DNA of 64,000 nt from Geobacter sp. (GTDB lineage Bacteria > Desulfobacterota > Desulfuromonadia > Geobacterales > Pseudopelobacteraceae). The stretch is from positions 248,001 to 312,000 of the forward strand of contig WKKS01000004.1 in NCBI GenBank assembly GCA_009684515.1, in the 5' to 3' direction. Numbering within the stretch: position 1 is the first letter of the stretch; every line of letters begins with the position of its first letter. A model generated the notes under the pieces. That model made no database searches, was not told the origin of the DNA, and worked only from the letters and a program-made list of their open reading frames with translations. The translations under genes and the position numbers were made by a program. This document shows, piece by piece, positions 34,038-41,805 of this stretch.

Positions 34038-35474
34038 CTATTTTACGCGCAATGCAAAGTAGATGCTTGCATTGCCGCGCCGGACCAGAATTGTCAGGTT
34101 TCCGGAACGACTGGAACCGAGTGCGCGATCATATTCAGCGACGTTGGATATCCGTTTGCGGTTAATCGAAATGATCAGGTCGCCGCTGCGGAGACCCGCC
34201 TCGGCGGCAGGGCCGCCACGAACCACATCGGCCACGACCACTCCCTCATCCAGACCGCTCTCTTCAACCACCAGACCAAGCCGGTCCCCCTCACCACCAT
34301 GCTGCCTGCCGCCGCCAGCTTCGCGCTGTTTTTTTGGAGCTGAATCGGCATTGCCCAGAACCATCCCCAGCTCAACTGCCTTGCCATCCCTAATTACGGT
34401 AACCTTGACTGTTTTGCCGATTCCCGCCTCAGCCACCTGGCGCTGAAGCTGTGCAGGATCTTTGACTTCGGCACCGTTCAGGGCGGTGATGACATCCCCC
34501 TGCTTGATACCGGCCTTGTCGGCCGGGCTCCCCTTGAGCACGTCATTCACCAGTGCGCCCCTGGTGCTTTTCAGACCGAATGAATTCGCCAGGTCCTCGG
34601 TCATCGGCTGAATCGTAACGCCCATATAACCGCGGCTGACACTCCCTTTTTGAATCAGCTGCGAAAAAATCGGTTTGGCCATGTTGATCGGAATGGCAAA
34701 ACCAAGCCCCTGTCCGGCGGCCACGATGGCTGTGTTGATCCCGATCACTTCTCCATAGACATTCAAAAGCGGCCCGCCCGAGTTGCCCGGATTGATCGAA
34801 GCGTCGGTCTGGATGAAGTTCTCATAGGTCTCAATACCCATGTTGGAGCGCCCCGTGGCGGAAATAACGCCGACCGTCATGGTGCGGTCCAGGCCGAACG
34901 GGTTGCCGATCGCAATCGCCCACTGCCCCACGTCCAGTTTGTCCGAATCACCAAGGACCGCCACCGGCAGGTCGGTTACGTTTATCTTGATAACCGCGAT
35001 GTCGCTCTTGGCGTCGCCGCCGACAACCTTGGCATCGTAGACCTTATCGTTGGAAAGCTTGACCTGGACACTCTCGGCATCCCGCACGACATGATCATTG
35101 GTGACGATATAACCATCCTTGCTGATCAAAAAGCCGGAACCAAGACTCTTGTCACGCCTGGTTTGCGGCGCTCCGAAGAAATCCTCAAAAAGCGGGTTCA
35201 TCTCGAAAAAGGGCTGAACAAGTTTTTTACGGCTGATGGTCGAGATATTGACGACGCAGGGAGTAACTTTCTTGGATATGTTGCTGAACGCTTTCTGCGT
35301 GGCAAGGATATCGGTCGGCACATCCTTGACCGGGGCGTCGGCCGTGCCCCCTTTGCGGTTTGATTCAAGATACAACGGAGAATCATTTTTCCCGCTGCAG
35401 CCGGACAGAATGGAAAACATCAACGCACAAAAAATGACGGTCAAAGAGTTACGATTCAGATATCTCATATTCAT
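34038..35474 (-). CDS. DegP/HtrA-type periplasmic serine protease, lipoprotein form
   Basis: A 478-residue trypsin-like protease/chaperone for misfolded envelope proteins. The signal ends in a lipobox (SILSGC, about residue 26), so it is lipid-anchored, unlike soluble DegP. The S1C domain has the triad His in VTNDHVV, Asp in SDIAVIKI and Ser in NPGNSGGPLLN. Two PDZ domains follow (about 285-375 and 395-478); the second has the loop GLRSGDLIISINRKRI. The linker before PDZ2 is Gly/Arg-rich. Length and order are normal for DegQ/DegP (Do family). Confidence 0.92.
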   Translation of the reverse strand: MNMRYLNRNSLTVIFCALMFSILSGCSGKNDSPLYLESNRKGGTADAPVKDVPTDILATQKAFSNISKKVTPCVVNISTISRKKLVQPFFEMNPLFEDFFGAPQTRRDKSLGSGFLISKDGYIVTNDHVVRDAESVQVKLSNDKVYDAKVVGGDAKSDIAVIKINVTDLPVAVLGDSDKLDVGQWAIAIGNPFGLDRTMTVGVISATGRSNMGIETYENFIQTDASINPGNSGGPLLNVYGEVIGINTAIVAAGQGLGFAIPINMAKPIFSQLIQKGSVSRGYMGVTIQPMTEDLANSFGLKSTRGALVNDVLKGSPADKAGIKQGDVITALNGAEVKDPAQLQRQVAEAGIGKTVKVTVIRDGKAVELGMVLGNADSAPKKQREAGGGRQHGGEGDRLGLVVEESGLDEGVVVADVVRGGPAAEAGLRSGDLIISINRKRISNVAEYDRALGSSRSGNLTILVRRGNASIYFALRVK

Positions 35475-35659
35475 CTCGCTTTCAAAAGGCGGTCAAATCC
35501 AACTTCCAAAGACTAATCATCCCGATGGCGGATGTCAATTGCAATAAGGGATATTTGCGGCTCTCCAGGGAGCTGTTCGAACTTTATCTGCTCTGCCCGG
35601 ACGGGAATTACACGCCGTTCTAAACAGCAGAATAATGTTATTGAAACGGCAGACCGGTT

Positions 35660-35675
35660 TGTGTAAAAGTACACA
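35660..35675. promoter_or_regulatory. Inverted repeat, candidate operator of the XRE-cupin regulator
   Basis: TGTGTA-aaag-TACACA is a perfect 6+6 inverted repeat 30 nt upstream of the regulator's ATG, in its promoter region and that of the divergent protease gene. Autoregulation is common for XRE-cupin proteins, so this is a plausible binding site (inference). A second short palindrome, AATAA-TG-TTATT, lies at about 35631-35642. Confidence 0.4.
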
Positions 35676-35705
35676 ATTATCTGAAGTTTCGAGTGGAGGG
35701 ACCGA

Positions 35706-36308
35706 ATGAGCGACATCAAGGCACAGATCAAAGCATTCCGTATCGGCGAAAAAATCAGGGCGCTTCGCCAGCAGAAACGGCTGACGCTGCAGGAGTTGTC
35801 TGAACTGACGACACTCTCCAAGCCGCTCCTGTCACAGATCGAAAATCAGCAGGTCATTCCTCCGCTGGCAACCCTGCTTAAGATTGCCAAGGGGCTCAAA
35901 ATAGACATTCACTTCTTTTTCGAGGATGAAGGGAACCGTCAGAATTACGTGCTGACCAAACGCGAAGATGTCCGTGAAGACGAGAAGGTCCCCCGTCCGG
36001 TCGCTAATGAGACAGCTCGCCCATATACTTACCACTCCCTGGCCCAGGGGTTGCGCCACAAGCATATGGAGCCGTTTCTTGTGGAATTTGATAAAAAAGA
36101 GTGGGACGATTCGCTCTTCTTTAAACACGAAGGGGATGAGGAGTTTGTCTACGTAACCGAGGGAGAGCTGGACTTTCACTACAACAACGAGGTTTTGAGA
36201 ATGCGCGTCGGCGACAGCATCTACTACGACTCCAGCCAGCAACATGGCTGGGTGGCGGTGGGAGAGGGCAAGGCCCGCGCGGTTGCGGTCATGTACGCCA
36301 AGGAATAA
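35706..36308 (+). CDS. XRE-family transcriptional regulator with C-terminal cupin domain
   Basis: A 200-residue regulator. The N-terminal helix-turn-helix (about residues 13-70, LRQQKRLTLQELSELTTLSKPLLSQIEN) is followed by a cupin sensor domain (about 115-198, HEGDEEFVYVTEGELDFHY and GDSIYYDSSQQHGW). Proteins of this layout (PuuR/SutR-like) control small catabolic operons, with the cupin binding the inducer. GGAGGG precedes the ATG. It is followed by a small gene in the same orientation and may regulate itself through the palindrome at 35660. Confidence 0.9.
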   Translation: MSDIKAQIKAFRIGEKIRALRQQKRLTLQELSELTTLSKPLLSQIENQQVIPPLATLLKIAKGLKIDIHFFFEDEGNRQNYVLTKREDVREDEKVPRPVANETARPYTYHSLAQGLRHKHMEPFLVEFDKKEWDDSLFFKHEGDEEFVYVTEGELDFHYNNEVLRMRVGDSIYYDSSQQHGWVAVGEGKARAVAVMYAKE

Positions 36309-36352
36309 GCGGCTTTGGCCGGTAAGCTTCGACCGGCGTCCGGAGGTGTGAG

Positions 36353-36622
36353 ATGAAAGTGCAGGTGCTTTCCCACTACGATAAGATTGAATCCGTCAAT
36401 GTCCGCGATCTCAGGCAACTGATTGCAGCTGGTGAAGTTCTGGCATTTCGCCGGGCCGATGGCTGGGTCAAGGTTGGATCTGAAGCGATCCGGGGTGATG
36501 GCGGAGGCGATTACAACGGCCCGGAACGGCGCAACTTTATCCAGAAAGCGCTTTCCGATGAGCAGCGTCGAAATATGCACCATTGTGTGGTCGCGGTCAC
36601 CGGGCCGGATCCGGACAAATGA
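36353..36622 (+). CDS. Small GSU3473-like protein
   Basis: An 89-residue cytoplasmic protein. IAAGEVLAFRRADGWVKVGSEAIRG and YNGPERRN form a recognisable pattern of a small family common in Geobacter (GSU3473-type, from memory). CGGAGGTGTG precedes the ATG. It is 44 nt downstream of the XRE-cupin gene and ends in a strong terminator, so it probably shares that transcript. Function is unknown. Confidence 0.65.
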   Translation: MKVQVLSHYDKIESVNVRDLRQLIAAGEVLAFRRADGWVKVGSEAIRGDGGGDYNGPERRNFIQKALSDEQRRNMHHCVVAVTGPDPDK

Positions 36623-36654
36623 CTGTCTGAGCAGTTGCAAATATAATATTATCG

Positions 36655-36684
36655 AACGGCGGAAACTCTTTCCGCCGTTTTTTT
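36655..36684 (+). terminator. Rho-independent terminator
   Basis: AACGGCGGAAA (36655-36665) pairs with TTTCCGCCGTT (36669-36679) over a 3-nt loop and continues into a T-tract. Confidence 0.88.
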
Positions 36685-36762
36685 ACACCAACGTTCCTTT
36701 CAAACGGCTAATCAGCCACTGTTTATCCCTGCCATCAGCCCGGCGAAACAAACAAGACATTA

Positions 36763-36792
36763 TTGGTCTTATTTACTATTTTGTGTTATACT
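36763..36792 (+). promoter_or_regulatory. Candidate promoter of the ferritin-like gene
   Basis: TTGGTC (36763-36768), 18-bp spacer, TATACT (36787-36792), 25 nt before the start codon. The -10 is good, the -35 weak. Confidence 0.35.
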
Positions 36793-36817
36793 TCCTTCAT
36801 GTAGGGAGGTGAGCTGT

Positions 36818-37312
36818 ATGAACGCGATTGATTTTATGACCCGCTTTGAGGAAGACGGCCTGCGCTTCTATGAGACTCTCGTCGGCGATGAGCGCAATCA
36901 TGAACAGATTGAGTTATATAAACTGCTGGCTGACAGCCAGAGAAGGAATATAGATACGCTTGAGGCGGTCAAGAAAGCCGCCCGCGGTGCCAAGACGGAA
37001 TCGGAACTGGTGGAGCGTGCCGATCATGTTGTGAACGGATTCCAGCAGTTGCTGTTTAGCCGCGACGTCACGAAGGAGATCAGCAATGATCGGGATGCAT
37101 TTGCGCATGTGCTGCACGCGGAAGAGGAGATGATCAAACTCTGTGAAGGGATGGCCAAGGCCGAGCCTGATTTGAATGCCAAAGCGCTGCTGACCTGGCT
37201 GGCCGAAAACGAGAAGCGGCATCTGGCGGAAATAGAGGAGATTTACAATTTCGTTGAATCTCCAAGCTGTTATCTGGAGTGGGGCGAGTTTTCCAACCTG
37301 CACCCGCTCTGA
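36818..37312 (+). CDS. Ferritin-like/rubrerythrin-type diiron protein
   Basis: A 164-residue four-helix protein. Carboxylate/His motifs spaced as in ferritin-like proteins are visible: FEEDGLRFYETL (helix 1), HEQIELYKLLADSQ, HAEEEMIKLCEGM and AENEKRHLAEIEEIYNF. There is no rubredoxin domain. The ATG at 36818 has GGGAGGTG 7 nt upstream; an earlier GTG at 36809 lies inside that site. A role in iron storage or peroxide handling is inferred from the fold. A small gene follows after 25 nt. Confidence 0.75.
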   Translation: MNAIDFMTRFEEDGLRFYETLVGDERNHEQIELYKLLADSQRRNIDTLEAVKKAARGAKTESELVERADHVVNGFQQLLFSRDVTKEISNDRDAFAHVLHAEEEMIKLCEGMAKAEPDLNAKALLTWLAENEKRHLAEIEEIYNFVESPSCYLEWGEFSNLHPL

Positions 37313-37337
37313 TCACTTTCAGAAGGGAAGGTGTGTT

Positions 37338-37535
37338 ATGAGAGCTACAGAATATCAAAAAGTTTGTTACTGGACCGAGCAGCGTGACGAAGCGGTCACA
37401 CTCCGGAATATCAGAACCGGCGCAATCGGGGTTTCGTTCGGTTGCACCAACGAAGGTGAAACGGTTCAGGTTCGCCTGGAAAACGGCGAACTTGATTCGT
37501 GGGAACGTTCGGAGTGTTCTGAAACGATCCATTGA
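37338..37535 (+). CDS. Small hypothetical protein
   Basis: A 65-residue protein, beta-rich by pattern (EAVTLRNIRTGAIGVSFGCTN, ETVQVRLENGELDSWERSEC). The ATG at 37338 follows GAAGGGAAGG. It is 25 nt downstream of the ferritin-like gene, probably the same transcript. No family is recognised. Confidence 0.6.
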   Translation: MRATEYQKVCYWTEQRDEAVTLRNIRTGAIGVSFGCTNEGETVQVRLENGELDSWERSECSETIH

Positions 37536-37652
37536 TCATCTCTGGTTGCGGATAGCGTTATTGAAAATTGGTGGTATTTTTGTACCTCCAGGTCTGTGCT
37601 TGGGTTTGCATTGTCTCAGGGCAGTAAATACATCCGATTTTGAGGTGATATT

Positions 37653-38630
37653 ATGGAAACCAGACTGAGGGCGACTCTCCCGGACCATGAACTGTTGAGG
37701 CTTTACGAGCAGATGGTTATGTCACGGGAGTTTGAGGAGTCGTGTGCCGAGCAGTACACCAAGGGGCACATTACCGGCTTCTTGCATCTCTACAGCGGTC
37801 AGGAGGCGGTGGCGGTCGGCGCAACGGCCGGTCTCCATGTGGATGATTACATCCTTTCGGCCTACCGCGAGCATGCCCAGGCCATTGTCAGGGGGGCTGA
37901 CCCTCGCCGGGTAATGGCCGAGCTGTTCGGCAAGGCAACCGGCATCTGCAAGGGCAAGGGGGGTTCGATGCACCTCTTTGATCCGAATCTCAACTTCATG
38001 GGTGGCTACGCCATTGTTGGAGGTCAGCTTCCGATCGCCGTCGGCCTGGCCTTTTCCGCCAAGTACAGGCGGGAAGACCGGCTGGCGGCCTGTTTTTTCG
38101 GGGATGGCGCGGTCAATCAGGGTACTTTCCACGAATCCCTCAACTGGGCCCGTCTCTGGGAACTCCCGGTACTTTTCATCTGTGAGAACAATTTCTACGG
38201 CATCGGCACCGAGGTGCATCGTTCCTCGGCCCTGGCCAGCATTCACAAACGGACCTGCGGCTATGACATCCCCTCCGAAAAAGTGGATGGCATGGACGTC
38301 ATCGCCGTTTACAGGGCGGTCAAGCACGCTGCCGAAAGGGTGCGGGAAACATCGCTCCCCTACTTCATCGAGGCGACCACCTACCGTTTCCGCGGCCACT
38401 CCATGGCAGATCCGGCCAAATACCGCAGCGCCGCCGAACATGAAGTATGGAAAGCGAGAGACCCGATACCGGCGCTGGCCAAACGGCTGATCGAGGAAGA
38501 AATAACGGACGCCGGCCACCTGGAGGGGATCCTGGGCAACTGCCGGACTGTGGTGCAGGAAGCGGTCAAATTCGCCGAGGAATCTCCCTGGCCGGAAGAT
38601 GAGGAGGTCTACAATGACATCTACGTCTGA
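37653..38630 (+). CDS. pdhA: Pyruvate (or acetoin) dehydrogenase E1 component, alpha subunit
   Basis: A 325-residue thiamine-diphosphate enzyme subunit. It has GFLHLYSGQEAVAVG, YREHAQAI and GGSMHLFDPNLNFMGG, then the ThDP-binding motif GDGAVNQGTFHESLNWARLW...NN (GDG-x(~25)-NN) and the phosphorylation-loop-like YRFRGHSMADPAKYR. With E1beta it decarboxylates a 2-oxoacid and acetylates the E2 lipoyl group. The same fold serves acetoin dehydrogenase (AcoA); pyruvate is more likely in a central-metabolism setting but is not proven. It is the first gene of a three-gene operon and overlaps E1beta by 17 nt. Confidence 0.9.
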   Translation: METRLRATLPDHELLRLYEQMVMSREFEESCAEQYTKGHITGFLHLYSGQEAVAVGATAGLHVDDYILSAYREHAQAIVRGADPRRVMAELFGKATGICKGKGGSMHLFDPNLNFMGGYAIVGGQLPIAVGLAFSAKYRREDRLAACFFGDGAVNQGTFHESLNWARLWELPVLFICENNFYGIGTEVHRSSALASIHKRTCGYDIPSEKVDGMDVIAVYRAVKHAAERVRETSLPYFIEATTYRFRGHSMADPAKYRSAAEHEVWKARDPIPALAKRLIEEEITDAGHLEGILGNCRTVVQEAVKFAEESPWPEDEEVYNDIYV

Positions 38631-39609
38631 AATGACTTACCGGGATGCATTGAATATGGCCCTGCGGGAAGAGATGAGCCGCGACCCCTCCGTTGTGGTC
38701 TGGGGGGAGGATGTGGCGCTCTACGAAGGGGCCTTCAAGGTAACACGAGGGCTGCTGGCCGAATTTGGCGAAGAGCGGATCAAGGACACCCCCATCTCCG
38801 AGAATACGATCGTCGGCGTGGCGGTCGGTGCCGCCATGGGCGGCTTAAGGCCGGTTGCCGAGCTGATGACGGTCAACTTTGCCCTGCTGGCAATGGATCA
38901 AATCGTCAATCACATGGCCAAGATCCGTTCCATGTTCGGCGGACAGACCTTCCTGCCGATGGTGGTGCGCATGCCGGGAGGCGGTGGCAGCCAGCTGGCG
39001 GCCCAGCACTCCCAATCCCTGGAAAGTTATTTTATGCATTGCCCGGGCCTGCATATCGCCTACCCGTCTACCCCGGCCGATGCCAAGGGATTGCTGAAAA
39101 GCGCTATCCGCGACAACAATCCGGTAATTTTCCTCGAGCATGAACTGCTCTACAACAGTACCGGAGAGGTGCCGAATGATCCGGAATTTCTGGTGCCGTT
39201 CGGCCAGGCCAACGTCATCCGCTCCGGAACCGACGTGACGATTGTCGCCTATGCCCGCATGACCATTCTGGCACTGCAGGCGGCTGCTGATCTGGAAAAG
39301 GAGGGCATCTCCTGCGAAATAGTTGATCTGCGCACCTTCAGTCCGCTGGATACGGAAACAATTATCGAATCGGCCAGAAAGACCGGTCGGGCCGTGGTGG
39401 TGGAGGAGTGTTGGCGGACGGCGGGACTGGGGGGCGACATTGCCCACCGCATTCACGAAGCCTGTTTCGACACTCTGCTGGCGCCTGTCAAGCGGGTTGC
39501 CGGACTGGATGTGCCGATGCCCTATTCGCGCAAGATTGAAAAAATATGCATCCCCCGGGCCGAAACGATTGCGGATGCGGTGCGTGAGGTTGTCAGCAGG
39601 AAATATTGA
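38614..39609 (+). CDS. pdhB: Pyruvate (or acetoin) dehydrogenase E1 component, beta subunit
   Basis: A 331-residue partner of E1alpha. MTYRDALNMALREEMSRDPSVVVWGEDVALYEGAFKVT is the classical E1beta start; DTPISENTIVGVAVGAAMGG and RMPGGGGSQLAAQHSQSLE line the ThDP pocket, and the C-terminal transketolase domain has VEECWRTAGLGG. The ATG at 38614 is chosen because GAGGAGG precedes it by 6 nt, inside the end of the alpha gene; an upstream ATG adds five residues without a ribosome site. Confidence 0.92.
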   Translation: MTSTSEMTYRDALNMALREEMSRDPSVVVWGEDVALYEGAFKVTRGLLAEFGEERIKDTPISENTIVGVAVGAAMGGLRPVAELMTVNFALLAMDQIVNHMAKIRSMFGGQTFLPMVVRMPGGGGSQLAAQHSQSLESYFMHCPGLHIAYPSTPADAKGLLKSAIRDNNPVIFLEHELLYNSTGEVPNDPEFLVPFGQANVIRSGTDVTIVAYARMTILALQAAADLEKEGISCEIVDLRTFSPLDTETIIESARKTGRAVVVEECWRTAGLGGDIAHRIHEACFDTLLAPVKRVAGLDVPMPYSRKIEKICIPRAETIADAVREVVSRKY

Positions 39610-39645
39610 GTTTGATTTATTAGAATTGAAATCAGGGGGGAAGAT

Positions 39646-40893
39646 ATGGCAACGGAAATCACAATGCCCAAGCTGTCCGACACGATGACCGAAGGACAAC
39701 TGGGGGCATGGCGCAAGAGCGTCGGCGATAAGATCGAGCGCGGCGATATCATCGCCGAGGTGGAGACCGACAAGGCGACCATGGATTTGGAGGCCTTCAC
39801 ATCCGGCACCCTGCTGGAACAGCGTATCCAGGCCGGCGAACTGGTGCCGGTCGGGACGGTCATCGGCCTGATAGGGTTGCCGGATGAGGTTGCGCCGGGA
39901 GATGCGCCTCCCGTGAAAGAATCAGCTCCAGAAGTCCCGCCGGTTGCAGTTCAAGAGCAATCACCCGCTGCAGCACCGGATTTACCGGCTCCAGAACATC
40001 ATCCATTGCCGCCGTCTGGCCTGGCCGCGCCGATTGTGCGTCACCGCGCCGCCGAACTCGGTATCGACCTGGCGGACATTACCGGAAGCGGCCCGGGCGG
40101 AAGGGTTCTGCTGGATGATCTGGAGCGGCAAGCAAAGGTTGAGGAAACGCCGCAAGAACCACCCGTAATGACAACAATTGACCCTGTTAAAATAGCCGAG
40201 CCTGCCTCCACACGACAGAATGCCAACTTTGAGCCGCTCAACCGGATGCGGGCGGCAATCGCCAAAGTAACAACGGAATCGTGGCGCACAATTCCGCATT
40301 TTTACGTTTCGATTGATGTCGAAATGGGGCAGGCCGAAAAGGTCGTTCACGATTTGAAAGCAGAAGGGATCGCCGTATCCCTTAATTCCCTGATATTGGC
40401 CGCAGCCGCAGCGACTCTGGTCAAATATCCGGGATTGAATGCCACACTTACTGACAAAGGTATTCTGAAGTTCGCAACGGTAAATCTCGGATTTGCGGTA
40501 GCGATTGAAAACGGCCTGCTGGTTCCGGTCATCAAGGGAGCTGAAAACATGGGCGTACGTGAGTTGAATGACGAGGCCGGACGCTTGGCGGCCAAGTCAC
40601 GGACCGGCAATATTGCGGCCGATGAAATCTCCGGCGGCACCTTCAGCGTATCAAACCTGGGGATGCATGGCGTAAGCTCCCTGGCGTCAATCATCATGCC
40701 GGGGCAATCCGGAATTCTGGCGGTCGGTGCGCTGGCAGAACGCGTTCTGGTACGGAACGGCAAGCTGGAGGTCGGAAAAATTATGACCGCCACCCTGTCC
40801 TGCGACCACCGCATTATTGACGGCGCCTACGCCGCCGGTTTTCTGAACGAGTTCAAGCGCCTGCTGGAGCATCCTTCCGAGCTGCCGGCCTGA
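39646..40893 (+). CDS. pdhC: Dihydrolipoamide acetyltransferase (E2) of the 2-oxoacid dehydrogenase complex
   Basis: A 415-residue E2 core protein. One lipoyl domain (1-80) has the lipoylated Lys in VETDKATMDLEAF. A Pro/Ala/Glu linker, a peripheral-subunit-binding domain (about 125-160, APIVRHRAAELGIDLADITGSGPGGRVLL) and a catalytic domain with the active His/Asp in SCDHRIIDGAYAAGFL follow. It transfers the acetyl group from lipoamide to CoA. No E3 (dihydrolipoamide dehydrogenase) gene lies in the window, so E3 must be supplied elsewhere. GGGGGGAAG precedes the ATG. Confidence 0.93.
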   Translation: MATEITMPKLSDTMTEGQLGAWRKSVGDKIERGDIIAEVETDKATMDLEAFTSGTLLEQRIQAGELVPVGTVIGLIGLPDEVAPGDAPPVKESAPEVPPVAVQEQSPAAAPDLPAPEHHPLPPSGLAAPIVRHRAAELGIDLADITGSGPGGRVLLDDLERQAKVEETPQEPPVMTTIDPVKIAEPASTRQNANFEPLNRMRAAIAKVTTESWRTIPHFYVSIDVEMGQAEKVVHDLKAEGIAVSLNSLILAAAAATLVKYPGLNATLTDKGILKFATVNLGFAVAIENGLLVPVIKGAENMGVRELNDEAGRLAAKSRTGNIAADEISGGTFSVSNLGMHGVSSLASIIMPGQSGILAVGALAERVLVRNGKLEVGKIMTATLSCDHRIIDGAYAAGFLNEFKRLLEHPSELPA

Positions 40894-40956
40894 GGATCCG
40901 GGCGAACCTGGCTCTTGCCTGTCCCGTCAACTTAAAGACATTTACAGGAGGAGGAC

Positions 40957-41592
40957 ATGAAATCATATTCCGAAGAGGAGGGCACAAATATCCTCATCAA
41001 TCTCTCAAACCTGTTTCTCTGTCAGGCTGTCCAGAAATTTCTGGAGGGCGAGCCAACGCCCTATCGCGCTGTTGCAGCCATTGGCAGCAGCGCCGTACCA
41101 GAAGGTTACATCCCAGACAAAATTCTGGTAGACGCGAATACTCTCGTTCTTAACCCGCTCGCGCGCTGGCCCGATGCGAAATTAATCCTGATCGACACAG
41201 GCCTTCACAAAGAAGAGCTCATCACCCTTCTGCTAAACCACAAACTCTATGGAATAATCTCAACCGAAACGGATCTTCAGCTTTTCCGGAAAGCACTCAA
41301 TGCGATCCATAACGGCCAGGTCTGGATAGACAACAGCAAGCTCAAGGCGCTCATCCACGGCCAGAATCAGCAGATCAAAGCGCCAGCCCATGAGACATTG
41401 AGCAAAAAGGAGCGCGATGTCGTACTGCTCGTGGCCGCAGGACGCAAGAACAGGGAAATCGCAGAAAAACTCAGTATCAGCGAACAAACCGTCAAAGCAC
41501 ACCTGAACCGCATTTTCAGAAAGGTCAATGTGACCTGCCGCTCCCAGCTCGTCCCGTTGGCCCTCACCTTCGCCTCTCCCCTTTCGCAGTAA
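40957..41592 (+). CDS. LuxR-family regulator with pseudo-receiver domain
   Basis: A 211-residue regulator. The C-terminal HTH (about 146-205) is canonical: LSKKERDVVLLVAAGRKNREIAEKLSISEQTVKAHLNRIFRKV. The N-terminal 125 residues resemble a receiver in layout but the expected phospho-Asp and acidic pair are not evident (LILIDTGLHKEELITLL), so it may not be phosphorylated. AGGAGGAGG precedes the ATG. It lies between the dehydrogenase operon and the large Cys/Trp-rich protein and could control either (inference from position). Confidence 0.8.
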   Translation: MKSYSEEEGTNILINLSNLFLCQAVQKFLEGEPTPYRAVAAIGSSAVPEGYIPDKILVDANTLVLNPLARWPDAKLILIDTGLHKEELITLLLNHKLYGIISTETDLQLFRKALNAIHNGQVWIDNSKLKALIHGQNQQIKAPAHETLSKKERDVVLLVAAGRKNREIAEKLSISEQTVKAHLNRIFRKVNVTCRSQLVPLALTFASPLSQ

Positions 41593-41805
41593 CTCCCAGC
41601 CATTCCGCTCGAAAGATCATGCCATGCAGGCAGACCTGCCCGCGTACATTCTCAAGCGTCATTTCCGGCGGTATTAATACTTAAGTAGCTAAAATTATTT
41701 AACCGTTAGTACTCTTGCCATACTCCTGGAATGCCCTATTGTTAACTTACTCCAAATCGGAGCTTACCAACAGATCAACATTCCGCGACGAAAGGAGATA
41801 AAAAA

